Positions 36,115-47,955 of a DNA stretch of 64,000 nt are shown here, one piece after another. The stretch's first letter is position 1; each line of letters opens with the position of its first letter. The DNA comes from Ectobius pallidus (Eukaryota > Arthropoda > Insecta > Blattodea > Ectobiidae): contig CAXKWD010000010.1 in assembly GCA_964059195.1 (NCBI GenBank), forward strand, positions 992,001-1,056,000, read 5' to 3'. Position numbers and translations under genes: made by a program. The notes beneath the pieces were generated by a model. The model was not told where the DNA came from and did no database searches. It worked only from the letters and a program-made list of their open reading frames with translations.

Positions 36115-36819
36115 AAGTTTACTAAGGTAAATAAAGTGCGTTGAAGAAAGTGTTTTTATTCAACTATTTGTTACACAGCGATAAAGTCGGACACAAGAAT
36201 GAAAGGCATTAGTGCTAGTCTGTACTAATGAAGAGAAAGAAAAAAGAAAGATCTTTCGGGTTTACCGATAGGCTATGATATAATTATGCATATTTGTTTA
36301 TTTGTTTTGTGTCGCAGATTGTGTTCATTTTAGTTGATACTGAGTTGTGATTATATTGTGTGAAATACCAAAATTGAGTCAATGATTACTGTCCAGTAAC
36401 CTTTCCGTGTGTAAAAAATATGTTCATGCAGAATTTGAGCTCTATCAGTTTGGTAGTTTTTGGAACAAATTGGAACAGACAGATAAGAATCATTAAATTT
36501 TTATATAAATATATGATTATGATGAACAATGGTTCTTTTTTCATACACCATCCCCTTTTCATGGGTTGAGTTGGATTGCAACACTTGTCTTCTTTCCTTA
36601 TCTCCATCACATACTTTGCTTGAACTAGTGTTTATGCAGTTTACACGAAAGAATAAACAGCATTTCAAATTAAATTAATCAAATAAACAAATTCTAAATA
36701 ATTTTGATAAATCACTTTAATTGAACTGTCTCTTCAAAATGAATCAGATTTCCGTCTCCAATGTCAAGCAAAATCTTTGAAGATAACAAATGAAGCTGTC
36801 GAAATGGCCTTTTTGGACA

Positions 36820-37325
36820 ACCATATTGTAATATGCTAATTGTATGTGATGTAACAGTATCTTACTGACAAGCATTAAGTACAGAATCTCATTATAACAC
36901 TGTTTCATGTAAGATATTAATCCATAGTGGGAATAACAACAACAAACTAAATTGCGTTCGTTTTGTGTGTCTTAGGATGTGACAGTTTGAAGTTAAAACA
37001 CCAAGAGAAGCTCTAATCCCTGCATGCATTGTCGCCTGCAATCTATCGCAAAAGATGAGAACTCACTAACAGTTGATGGTTGAGATAAAGGGAGTCGTTT
37101 ACTTTATCAATTACAAGGTATTCTAAAAACTCAAAACTCAAATATTTAAGTATGGTCTAACTAAATCAGTTGGAAGTAGCTTGCCTATATTTGTAATTCA
37201 AACACTCATATGAAAATTATGAAACTCGCTATATTTGTTTATAAACATACTCGTCTTAATAAATGCCATTATAGGCTCACTGCATAATGAAATAATAATT
37301 AATTCACCATTGAGGAATACAGTGA
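36820..37325 (+). repeat. Diverged unknown repeat, copy 1
   Basis: Aligns in patches with 59130-59600: shared ATCGCAAAAGATGAGAAC, GTACAGAA and TTCATTATAACA-like patches, and ATACTCGT-n-TTAATAAAT-n-CATTATAG followed by TGCATAATG. No coding content; family unknown. Confidence 0.55.
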
Positions 37326-37329
37326 TTAG

Positions 37330-38545
37330 ATAGATTAGATTAGGGGTAGTATAAGCCTTTCAGCTTCTCAACACTGCGACCTTTAATAGATCTATTGTGA
37401 ATACCCTACTCTAGCAGTCCCACTTTAATTTAATGCTTTTAATATACCGGTAGCCTATAATTTTCCTGGGTGATGTTGAGGCAATCTGTCCTGGAGTCGG
37501 GAAAGCAAACTCCAGATGCATTATTCTTTGTTGGGTAATTGCTTCGCATTCACAAAGTATGTGCCCTGTTGTTTCTTTATCCTCTAAGCAGAATCTACAT
37601 GTATTCACCTCAGCCTTGCCCATTTTATAAAGATGATCTTTGAGAGGGCAGTGTCCAGTAAGGAGGCCATTTATTATCCTCAACTCCTGTTTGCTGACGA
37701 TTCAATGAACTATTTTGCATGATTTAACTGTGGAACATGTTTCCAATAGTTAAGTTACTTGTTTTCCTGTGTACCCAGGCTTTTATCTTTCCTTTGATAT
37801 AGCTGTTTGGTACCGTACTCCACAGAAAGGTTCTGGGCCAATAAAAGGAGCATTTCTTTGGCTAGGGGATCGGCATTTCATTGCCCTCTATTCCTTCATG
37901 CCCTAGCACCCACATTAAGGTAATCTTATTGTGTTTCACCAGCTGATTCAGTGTCAACAGGCAGTCCTCAATGAGCTTTGACTCAATGGTATGAGCACTA
38001 AGAGCCTTTAACGCTGCCTGACGGTCTGATAGAATATAGATTCTGGCACCACGAATGCCTTTACTAACATTTACATGAGCACATATTTCAATGGCTTGTA
38101 ATTCTGCTTGGAATATGGTGGGTTCTTGGCCAAGAGCTTTTGCTAGGGCAAAGTTGGGCCCATAAACTCCTACACCAGTTTTCTCATCCATTTTAGTTCC
38201 ATCCGTGAACCATACAAGTGACTCATTTCCAAAGCTATGTCCTTGCTCATTCCACGTTTGATGTTCAGTAATTGTGACTGTAAAGGAATGATCCAGGTTG
38301 GGTTTATGTGTCATTCAGTCCCATAGCATAATGAGATTCTCCTCCTTAATTTCATGGAGAATTTTCAGGTGGCCAGTCAGGTCACCAGATTTGAAACTCA
38401 TATTCCTTTGCAGTCTAAGGGCACATGATAAGGCAACCTTCTTTACCTCAATATGCAGAGGTGTCAAGCCTATTAAGGCCTCCATAGATGCAGTAGGACA
38501 GATGCTGATGAGCAATACATTGATTTGCAGCATTTATTTCTAAAC
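37330..38545 (-). mobile_element. 5'-truncated I-type LINE (RNase H end)
   Basis: Minus-strand 3' portion of a LINE: end of the RT (ASMEALIGLTPLHIEVKKVA, 38533-38315), RNase H domain (37862-38314) and a CCHC-type knuckle (37411-37683), then the 3' UTR to about 37330. The 3' UTR shares blocks with the SINE at 660-876. Confidence 0.8.
37411..38533 (-). pseudogene. LINE RNase H and zinc-knuckle region
   Basis: The RNase H domain is clear: WFTDGTKMDEKTGVGVYG (first Asp), FQAELQAIEIC (Glu), YILSDRQAALKAL (Asp) and WVLGHEGIEGNE (His/Glu region). After a stop and shift comes a zinc-binding tail, CRFCLEDKETTGHILCEC, preceded by LLTGHCPLKDHLYKMG. This combination marks I-clade/R1-group LINE ORF2 proteins. 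The frame is broken at 38314/38315 and between 37862 and 37683, and the RT catalytic part is missing. Confidence 0.8.
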
Positions 38546-38791
38546 TTAACTTAACTTATAATCAAGGTGGCTAATAATACATTTCTAAAATATTTTGTAA
38601 GAATATTGTTCATCGATGTTTGTTCTATATGAGGAATATTTTCTAATGACTTGTCTTTCAATGATGATTATATAGGCCTACCATTATGTTATAGATGTCA
38701 TCCATTTTGAGTTGCCAGTACTAAGGCAACTATTATGGCACGGATGCCAATTAATAGGCTACGTATTTAAGTTTTGGGAGTACTGTTGAGT

Positions 38792-39003
38792 GAGAGAACT
38801 GTTAAGAAGGTTTTTAGTACAGCCCCAGAAGGGACAAGGAAGGTTGGAAGACCAAAGCTAAGATGGGAGGAGAGTGTGAGGAAAGACATTCAGATTTTAG
38901 GGATAAGGAACTGGAGAAGTGTGGCTTTGGTGAGAGAGGAATGGCGAAGTCTCCTACAGAAGGCCAGGGCGCACAAAGGGCTGTCGTGCTATTGATGATG
39001 ATG
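38792..39003 (+). mobile_element. RTE-type LINE 3' fragment
   Basis: Plus-strand fragment encoding the C-terminal tail GRPKLRWEESVRKDIQILG and REEWRSLLQKARAHKGL, typical of RTE ORF2 ends, with a (TGA)n tail. Exact 13-bp target duplication AGTACTGTTGAGT at 38779-38791 and 39004-39016. Confidence 0.85.
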
Positions 39004-39016
39004 AGTACTGTTGAGT

Positions 39017-40205
39017 AATATAAATTAGAGAAACTATATGAGATTACTAGAATATGGTAAGATTATAATTATATAATACAGTAAAATATTAGAAATAGCT
39101 CTGTAGGGGGAACAATATGATACTAAATAAATGTAAAATTAATATACTGCTAAACACAATGAGAGAAACACTTTGAATTACAAACATGAATTTGAAATGA
39201 TACTATTTTTATTGATGTACAAGTAAAACAAATAAGTAATGTGTTTTAGTGAAGATTAACAACTTTAGACAAAAAATTCCATTAAGCAATCAGTTACCGG
39301 TATATATTGCCATTTTATTTTTGGCATTTGGTGAAATTGATAGGAAACATTAAATATAAATTTTACAGTATGTGTGGTTACCTGATTATTCACTTTTTGC
39401 TTTGATTTACTGAATTTGTATATAATTATATGTATATATATACACACAAACACACATTGCTTTTTCTTCTAGGAAAAAGTTCACCCGTACTTTGTCATTG
39501 GAAAAATCCTTACATAAATATTACTTTTTCCGTGAATTGGAAAAACGAAAAACAAACAACACCAACAAAAAAGAAGGAACCAATAAATCTGATTGGAGGA
39601 ACATTGGATGGACTTGAGAAACAACATTAAGTAGGAAATTTTATCATATCGTTCTGTTATCAAGTAAGTTATTGGTAGACCAATTTTTTGTTTTTTTGTT
39701 TTTTTACAAACTTAGTTAAATAACATCCTTATATTACAATAGCATCTAAACTGTGATTAACTTGCCACCTTCATGTGTCCTTCCTTGATCTTTGTGTTGA
39801 TTGCTAGATGTCAGCCTTTCAGAGATCAGATAGGGGCCAAAAAGCAGAGTAGAGAAGGACGAACTGCTCAAAAAGCATAACAAACTCATGATCTTCAGAT
39901 GTAGAGAAACTCTAGTTGGAGTGCATATTAAGTTTATTTGGGAGTTTTTGGTAAAAAATTAATTGAAAAGGTAACCGGTATGCATACCGACCAGACTGTA
40001 CCAGCAGAAAATAAACACCATATTATATACAGTATATGTTTATGGAAGTATTACTAATATTCTTAAACACATAATATTTAATAATCAAGTTGAAATAAAT
40101 GGTATATGTCAAGAGATTCTTCCTCATGCTTAGATGTAAAATGTATGATTGAATTTCTTTTCCAAAGGAAGAATTGTCATATCAATATTGTGTTCCTAAG
40201 AAAGA
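39017..40205. other. Intronic sequence, nothing recognised
   Basis: AT-rich. A short (TA)n/(CA)n patch at 39420-39456 and TACCGGTA at 39295. No exon or element ends found. Confidence 0.45.
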
Positions 40206-40211
40206 AATATT

Positions 40212-40480
40212 AGCTTCAGTGGTGCAGAGGTAGTGCCAGCACCTAGAACTGAAGGTCAGGTGTTGCATACCTGATTTAGGTCAATGAATCTTTCAGAATA
40301 TAAAAATTTTAAGCATGAAGTTTTCCAGGAGGGACTATAATCATAGTGCCATAGATTTACAGCTCATTAATGAACTCAAAATCCCCTGACACTGATCCTT
40401 TCTTGTTCAAACAATACCCTAATTTCCTACTAGATGGTCACTAAGACGATGACTTTACCACCCGGCACTATGTCCCCGAC
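40212..40480 (+). mobile_element. Possible tRNA-headed SINE
   Basis: GTGGTGCAGAGGTAGTGCC resembles an A-box region, and GGTCAGGTGTTGCATACCTG a decayed B-box arm. No target duplication recognised. Confidence 0.35.
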
Positions 40481-40680
40481 AAGAAAATAAGCATAATGAA
40501 TAATTAGTTTTCGCTATACTCCTCCATGCATGAAGTGGAAAGGCTTAGATCAAAATGAGAAGTAACTTATGTATAATAGGCCTACTAATCACAGAGAATT
40601 ACTGGTACTTAGTAATTTAAGTTCTTGCAATGGTATTTGTTTGCACCATTGCTTCCAATTGCTTACAATTTCATACTTAC

Positions 40681-40794
40681 AATTTCATTTAACTTTCTCC
40701 TAAGCTGTGCAATGTTCTCAACGATCAGCTTAACCTTGTTATTCAGCTCTGTTATAGACTGTTCACTTGTTTGTTCTGTTGTGTGTGACATTAC
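40681..40794 (-). CDS. Exon of EGFL7/8-like gene: coiled coil
   Basis: A 114-nt, phase 0-0 exon with a tattccag acceptor and an ATT|gtaagtatg donor on the minus strand. The 38 codons have no stop and give a Glu/Gln/Lys/Leu-rich helix (ITELNNKVKLIVENIAQLRR) with hydrophobic residues at heptad positions. It lies 1.9 kb downstream of the previous exon and its phase fits both neighbours. I infer it belongs to the same gene as the EGF exons. Conservation in related insects or spliced reads across 40681/42801 would settle it. Confidence 0.7.
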
Positions 40795-41460
40795 CTGGAA
40801 TATAAGAATTAAATACATAGTATATGGTTGCTGGGATCCAGAAAACATCAAATGCCGGCCACTCTAATGACAGATTGTCAGCAAAGTATGAAAATTTCCA
40901 TAGGGTAGGCTGAGGATAATGATTCTAGGAAATTACAAAATTGCTGGCCTTCTTTTATTTGGAAAACAAAATTTTTCTTTAAGAAATTGAAGATTATCAA
41001 TAGATTAGTATGGTAATAGATTGGCTGTCTTCAAGAAATAAATATTAAACATTTATGAATTACATTAAGTGAAATTATGCGTAATGCAATGTGTTACACA
41101 GCACATAAAAAACATCTGTTGTAGGGCTATCAGCAGGGTTACAAAATGAAATATTAATGAACAACATTCAGGAAGAAAACACATCTGAAGAGAACAGCCA
41201 TCATTACCAAATGAGAGTAATTTCATTATTCTTGTTATCAGTGAAGGAAGTAGGAAAAATCCAGAGGCGGTATGCTCTCCCAGACTTTTTTCCTAAAATA
41301 CCAAAATTAAAAGAAGTACATCCCCTCCCCGTATGGTGTTTTTAATTAACTTCCTCCATGACCAACCCTGCTTTTTAGATGATTGCCAAGCAGGAGTACA
41401 ACACAAGACTAGAACATCTTGTACTGTCGATTGACAGATCTTTATTTATTTCACATCACT
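40795..41460. other. Intron, nothing recognised
   Basis: Short open frames only. CAGAGGCGGTATGC at 41262 resembles a hAT end; see rejected items. Confidence 0.4.
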
Positions 41461-41461
41461 G

Positions 41462-41590
41462 AAACCACCAATAACAGCAGTGGGTGTCGGCATGCTGACC
41501 ACATGCCCCCAATCCTGCCATCTGTGTATGGTAGAAGAGCAGCGGTCGGATAGTAGACCTAGTTCCTTCAGGGATGTAGTGCCATTGAGT
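41462..41590 (+). mobile_element. tRNA-derived SINE, family 2, 5'-truncated copy
   Basis: Matches the 3' half of the family seen at 2529, 13707 and 16799 (GTCGGCATGCTGACCACATG block through to the GTGCCATTGAG end). The tRNA-like head is missing. Confidence 0.75.
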
Positions 41591-42800
41591 TTAGTTTATT
41601 TATTTCAATAAAGAAATTTTAAAAGTATTTAAGACCTATTTAACAATGTTTTGTTACGGAGAAATATTTTTAAAATATAGAATATTGTGGTAGGCCTATA
41701 GTTATTAAGATGGCAATAAAGATCATCACAAGTTATAGTGAAAATGGCTAGTGATGAAAACGCACAAGTGGGTGAATAATCATGAAGAGTAATTATTATA
41801 TTACTACTCAAAGGAACATTAACAATTAGTATTAAATAGCAATTGATTTTCAGTGACGGTATGCTATTTAACCATTAAAACCAGTGACGGTATTCCATAC
41901 CAGTGCATACCGCCTCACTTCCCTCACTGCTTGTTATGTATTATCATCTTATCATAAATATGGGTGTCTTAAATACAAATTAATCTTTTAACAGGTGAGT
42001 TGATTTTGTTCAAAGTAACTGATATTTTCAACAGCGGTGTGCATGACATCATAAAAAATAGTTTTTGAAGGATAAATTTTCTGATAAACTCATGCAATTA
42101 TAATTTTAAATAGTCATCTATATGAAAAATCCGGCTTTTCACTTATTATTAATTATTTTCTAATTTAAATAAATTTCTCATATTGAATCAAAATAACTAC
42201 CCACTCAATATTATTTATCCATATTGTCTGCTTAGGTCTGAGTCCAGTGCCTTTGGTTTCTTAAATCCCTGTAGAATGCACTCATAAGCAGAACCAACTT
42301 GGAGCAATAAGGCCAAGCGTAAATGCTCTGTATGAGAGCGGTTTATTTCCATTTCTCCTAAGTCAAGGTTCTGAATGTGTATGTGTCATCACAGTACAGG
42401 GCAAAAAAGCTATTGGTTGTCACTCTCAAAACAGAATACTACTCAGCATGACGAGCGAGTTCAAATGTAAAATGCTCTAAATCTGTTAATGTGAATTTAC
42501 ATTCACATAATAATAAGAGCTTAATTAGATATGGTGGAAAAGTTTGGTAAGGCTCAGTGTTACATCCTTAATGGATGATTCGCCCTGTATATTTCAAAAT
42601 ATGATACAATTATGAAAAAATCTTTTGTGGAGTTTTTCTAGAAATCTTAATTACAATAATTTTTCTGAGATGTGTCACTATGCTTGGCTCATATTTATCA
42701 TGGTTTTGGATATAAATCGGTTAAGATCAAAGCACGACATGAATGAAATGATTAATGACATTAAAAGGCTACATAATAGTGATCTTTATGCTACACGTAC
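41591..42800. other. Intron, nothing recognised
   Basis: AT-rich. Contains TAGGCCTA near 41691 and short inverted CAGTGACGGTATGC/GCATACCGCC patches near 41855-41925. Confidence 0.4.
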
Positions 42801-42874
42801 CTTCTCCAATGTGAGTACTCTCTTTGCCAGAATATCATAATCTAATAAGTCCCTGGCTTCCGTTGCTACTTTAC
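42801..42874 (-). CDS. Exon of EGFL7/8-like gene: start of coiled-coil tail
   Basis: A 74-nt exon on the minus strand between a pyrimidine-rich ttcttttgcag acceptor and a GAAG|gtacgtg donor. It enters in phase 1, matching the end of the EGF exon at 56307, and leaves in phase 0. It reads about 25 residues (KVATEARDLLDYDILAKR and following, ending LEK) rich in Leu, Glu and Lys with heptad-like spacing, as expected of the C-terminal coiled coil of EGFL7-type proteins. It has no recognisable domain by itself; the case rests on splice sites, phase continuity and the match in character to the next two exons. Confidence 0.68.
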
Positions 42875-43951
42875 CTGCAAAAGAATGGCAGTTGTTAAGT
42901 TATGCAACTGTAACTTTATTGAAAATTCTTTTATCTGTCCAACCACACAATTTCTTCTTCTGATATTATCAGTATGTATTGTAGAACATGCTTGACTGAC
43001 GTAGTACATAAGGAATAGTGTTATGAGAGGCACTGGTGCACATGCTTAACAAAATCACTTTTTCATAATAATTGAGAAGATTTCTTGCAAAATGCTGTAA
43101 GTCTTTCATAAAAAGTTTGAGATATTTCACAAAAATGTGTAGAGGTTCAATTTATTCATCTGTCACTCTCCCGTCTTTCAGAAAATAAACATATCAAAAT
43201 TCACCTAAGTAACAGAAACCTCTATTTGGACGCCCTACACCTCACCACTGCAGTGCACTGGGGGTAATAGGAAAAAAGAGAGATGTAAATTGATATTTTG
43301 CACTAAAATATATGCTTACAAAAACGAACTAAGATCGTCTTCATGGTTAGCTCTTTCAATCCACTGTGCATGTTTTATTTGTGATGGTATATTTTAAACA
43401 ACTATGACCAATATTCAAAATTAATAATAAATCCTATAAATCGTGAATGGAAGAAGATCTTGCTTAGAAATAAATCATTGAATGCGCACTTGGATCAATT
43501 TTTATTTAACAGGCCTCTGTGTTTACAGTATTTGTATTCGGTACATTATAGAGAATGTTTCTAATTAGTTTAAATGGTATGAATCGTAAGTTTTTACAAG
43601 CTTTTCTTTCACACACGTTATAACTTATTGGCAATTGATTTCTCAATACCACCGTCCAGAATTTAATTTTAATTATGAGTATTAATTTCATTTAACCCAG
43701 TATTTACTTTTGCTTCTGTGTGGATGGCAACAACACACATTCGTAAAGTACATCTCCATGCTATCTCATCACTAGCCAACACACGGAATTTTCTATATTT
43801 ATAATTGGAATACATGATACATTCATTACCTTTATTGTAGCTGGTGTGCAAATGTTTTAGACAGATAGGTAGATAGTCTACTGTCCGCTCTAAAACTGCC
43901 TTGAAGTAAACAAGTATGCGTGTCTTACTCTAGCGCATTACTCGTATCTAC
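42875..43951. other. Intron, nothing recognised
   Basis: Sequence between the 42801 exon and the Kolobok element. No coding or repeat signal identified. Confidence 0.4.
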
Positions 43952-45342
43952 TTAAAGGGGAACTGAACTAAAAAATTATATATAGGCCTATATTTTATTC
44001 ATAAATGAGTAAGAGCTCTAATTGTGTATAACTATGGCAAAAATAAAAACTCGATCCAACTTTCCGTTTCTGAGTTGTAGCGCTCTATAGCAGCGCTCGT
44101 GACGTCACCTGGCTAGCTCTGGTCAGACAGGGAGCACTACACACGGAACAGCCCCAACACAACATAATGTTAGTTTTATTGTTGCACTCTTTATTGTTGA
44201 GTCTCCATTGTTAGAGATGTGTGTTCATTAACATCATTGACAGTTTTCTTTACAATATTTTGCCCCCCCACTCAAATGTTTTCTTGTCGTACTTTCTCTT
44301 ATAAACCCAATCCCCAGATGATTTAGAAAATTCCACTGTCCCGGCCACGACTCTTTTTCCTTGATGGAAGTTGTGGCCAAGAGATGCTATCATTGACCGT
44401 AAATACATTCCTTCAAATGAAAAATGGGTTCTTTTTGGTACATATTTGAGACGTTCGCTATGATAGGATTCAAGACTTCCTGTGAGACAAGAATGATTGA
44501 GATGCATAATATCATTGAAAAATCTGGTATTCATAATGATGTTATATAGGTCATGGTAGTCTTTCGAATGCTTACTGAGCCATTTAGTATTTTTAATTTT
44601 ATCAGCACTTAGCACGTCGTGAGCACATGAATGGTATTTCTAATTACCTTCCCAACTATGAATGTTAACAACGTGATTCAGAATTGAGGTAAATTTATTC
44701 TTTAGCAGTATACTGTCATTCTCACACGTAGATGATGCCCACCATAAATGATTATAAATTGATTGTTTCCATTCATGAATGACGCAGTATTTCGGAAAAT
44801 TGTTAATCTTTTTCATTAGAGATTTAGCAAGGTGCCAAACATCAAATTCATGGTGTATGTGTGAAAATTTGTTTTTCATTAAAGCTCTAATGCCCAGTGG
44901 CGTAGCAAGCTTACTTGGTACCCGGTGCGGAAAATTTCTTGTCACCCCTCCCCCCCAATTAAATTATGAAAAGATGGAACAGTTCCAAGTGTTATTTTTT
45001 GGATAGTCAAAGGTAATCCCACGAGAATTTAAGAGCTTATCGATGGATGCAGCTGCAACGAATTTATCTGATGTAACTCGTAAACTCAACAGATTATACA
45101 AAGTTATTAATAATTACTTTTTTATATAAAAACAAAACTAAGCTCCGAAATAATGGCATACTATGAATCAACCATCCATAAAGCGATTCGAGTTAAAATG
45201 TTGTCACCATGTTGTAACCAGTGCTACCAATAGTGCATATAAGACTTGGTTAACCTATTAATTAAGTGGAGGGAAAGGAAATAGACATTAAATCCATGTC
45301 TGGGATATTAATACAAGTAAGAATCAGCTTGAAAAATTTTAT

Positions 45343-45412
45343 GTCATAACCGGGATTTGAACACGGATCTTCAGCTTAACGCGCTGATGCTCTACCATTG
45401 AGCTACCATGAC
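45343..45412 (-). ncRNA. tRNA-like sequence of array B (representative, minus-strand units)
   Basis: Seventy nucleotides with acceptor GTCATGG pairing with TTATGAC, A box TAGCTCAATGG, anticodon stem TCAGC/GCTGA with loop GCGTTAA, and B box TGTTCAAATCC. Loop position 33 is C, not U; the would-be anticodon is GTT (Asn). The T stem has a mismatch. Repeats at the minus-strand positions given for array B. Confidence 0.7.
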
Positions 45413-46523
45413 AACATGCCAGTACAACATCAAATTCCTCAACTGATTCATAATACAAGGCAACCCACGGGAGGTCTCTCCGTTGAGAACACACATCCAA
45501 TGGTGTCCTACATTTGTAGGTACTTTGAAGCCAAGTTATTATTTATATACTATTAATTAAGTGGAGGGAAAGGAAATAGACATTAAATCCATGTCTGGGA
45601 TATTAATACAAGTAAGAATCAGCTTGAAAAATTTTATGTCATAACCGGGATTTGAACACGGATCTTCAGCTTAACGCGCTGATGCTCTACCATTGAGCTA
45701 CCATGACAACATGCCAGTACAACATCAAATTCCTCAACTGATTCAGAATACAAGGCAACCCACGGGAGGTCTCTCCGTTGAGAACACACATCCAATGGTG
45801 TCCTACATTTGTAGGTACTTTGAAGCCAAGTTATTATTTATATACTATTAATTAAGTGGAGGGAAAGGAAATAGACATTAAATCCATGTCTGGGATATTA
45901 ATACAAGTAAGAATCAGCTTGAAAAATTTTATGTCATAACCGGGATTTGAACACGGATCTTCAGCTTAACGCGCTGATGCTCTACCATTGAGCTACCATG
46001 ACAACATGCCAGTACAACATCAAATTCCTCAACTGATTCAGAATACAAGGCAACCCACGGGAGGTCTCTCCGTTGAGAACACACATCCAATGGTGTCCTA
46101 CATTTGTAGGTACTTTGAAGCCAAGTTATTATTTATATACTATTAATTAAGTGGAGGGAAAGGAAATAGACATTAAATCCATGTCTGGGATATTAATACA
46201 AGTAAGAATCAGCTTGAAAAATTTTATGTCTTAACCGGGATTTGAACACGGATCTTCAGCTTAACGCGCTGATGCTCTACCATTGAGCTACCATGACAAC
46301 ATGCCAGTACAACATCAAATTCCTCAACTGATTCAGAATACAAGGCAACCCACGGGAGGTCTCTCCGTTGAGAACACACATCCAATGGTGTCCTACATTT
46401 GTAGGTACTTTGAAGCCAAGTTATTATTTATATACTATTAATTAAGTGGAGGGAAAGGAAATAGACATTAAATCCATGTCTGGGATATTAATACAAGTAA
46501 GAATCAGCTTGTACTGGCATGTT

Positions 46524-46593
46524 GTCATGGTAGCTCAATGGTAGAGCATCAGCGCGTTAAGCTGAAGATCCGTGTTCAAATCCCGGTTATGAC
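46524..46593 (+). ncRNA. tRNA-like sequence of array B (representative, plus-strand units)
   Basis: Same 70-nt sequence in opposite orientation, the first after the inversion point. The unit at 47114 differs by one base in the A box (TAGGTC). Confidence 0.7.
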
Positions 46594-47884
46594 ATAAAAT
46601 TTTTCAAGCTGATTCTTACTTGTATTAATATCCCAGACATGGATTTAATGTCTATTTCCTTTCCCTCCACTTAATTAATAGTATATAAATAATAACTTGG
46701 CTTCAAAGTACCTACAAATGTAGGACACCATTGGATGTGTGTTCTCAACGGAGAGACCTCCCGTGGGTTGCCTTGTATTCTGAATCAGTTGAGGAATTTG
46801 ATGTTGTACTGGCATGTTGTCATGGTAGCTCAATGGTAGAGCATCAGCGCGTTAAGCTGAAGATCCGTGTTCAAATCCCGGTTATGACATAAAATTTTTC
46901 AAGCTGATTCTTACTTGTATTAATATCCCAGACATGGATTTAATGTCTATTTCCTTTCCCTCCACTTAATTAATAGTATATAAATAATAACTTGGCTTCA
47001 AAGTACCTACAAATGTAGGACACCATTGGATGTGTGTTCTCAACGGAGAGACCTCCCGTGGGTTGCCTTGTATTATGAATCAGTTGAGGAATTTGATGTT
47101 GTACTGGCATGTTGTCATGGTAGGTCAATGGTAGAGCATCAGCGCGTTAAGCTGAAGATCCGTGTTCAAATCCCGGTTATGACATAAAATTTTTCAAGCT
47201 GATTCTTACTTGTATTAATATCCCAGACATGGATTTAATGTCTATTTCCTTTCCCTCCACTTAATTAATAGTATATAAATAATAACTTGGCTTCAAAGTA
47301 CCTACAAATGTAGGACACCATTGGATGTGTGTTCTCAACGGAGAGACCTCCCGTGGGTTGCCTTGTATTCTGAATCAGTTGAGGAATTTGATGTTGTACT
47401 GGCATGTTGTCATGGTAGCTCAATGGTAGAGCATCAGCGCGTTAAGCTGAAGATCCGTGTTCAAATCCCGGTTATGACATAAAATTTTTCAAGCTGATTC
47501 TTACTTGTATTAATATCCCAGACATGGATTTAATGTCTATTTCCTTTCCCTCCACTTAATTAATAGTATATAAATAATAACTTGGCTTCAAAGTACCTAC
47601 AAATGTAGGACACCATTGGATGTGTGTTCTCAACGGAGAGACCTCCCGTGGGTTGCCTTGTATTCTGAATCAGTTGAGGAATTTGATGTTGTACTGGCAT
47701 GTTGTCATGGTAGCTCAATGGTAGAGCATCAGCGCGTTAAGCTGAAGATCCGTGTTCAAATCCCGGTTATGACATAAAATTTTTCAAGCTGATTCTTACT
47801 TGTATTGGTTAACCTAATTCAGAAAAAAAATTAAGATTAAGGAACGACATACATATCAAGCACATTATGCTGCACATTGTACAT

Positions 47885-47955
47885 TGTACTGTTAAACGAC
47901 AATAAATATTATTATTATTATTACTATTATTATTATTGCTATTATTATTATTATT
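47885..47955. repeat. (ATT)n microsatellite
   Basis: About 50 bp of ATT repeats with ACT and GCT interruptions, at the right of array B inside the hAT element. Confidence 0.85.

Larger units (their letters stand above)
35969..36166. repeat. 198-bp palindrome carrying hammerhead ribozyme cores
   Basis: Two 95-bp arms, identical in reverse except for one base, separated by an 8-nt spacer AGTGTCAA (36064-36071). Each arm contains a hammerhead-type core (see the two ncRNA entries). Inverted terminal repeats with hammerheads are a hallmark of Penelope-like elements; no Penelope RT is present here, so that origin is an inference. Probably a solo, head-to-head end fragment. Confidence 0.8.
45258..47804. 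mobile_element. Inverted array B of nine tRNA-like units
   Basis: Unit length is exactly 295 bp. Four units on the minus strand carry tRNA-like parts at 45343-45412, 45638-45707, 45933-46002 and 46228-46297. Five on the plus strand follow at 46524-46593, 46819-46888, 47114-47183, 47409-47478 and 47704-47773. Orientation switches at about 46511. The block is bounded by an exact 12-bp direct repeat TTGGTTAACCTA (45246-45257 and 47805-47816). Units are nearly identical, with only a few point differences (46231, 47126). Inserted in the hAT element. Confidence 0.88.

Noticed and set aside
41262..41928. hAT-like inverted ends CAGAGGCGGTATGC and GCATACCGCCTC
   Set aside because: No matching 8-bp target duplication could be found, and several partial copies of the motif confuse the boundary.
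45343..47773. Clustered functional tRNA-Asn genes
   Set aside because: C at position 33, a T-stem mismatch and the absence of a T-run right after the 3' end argue against functional tRNAs.
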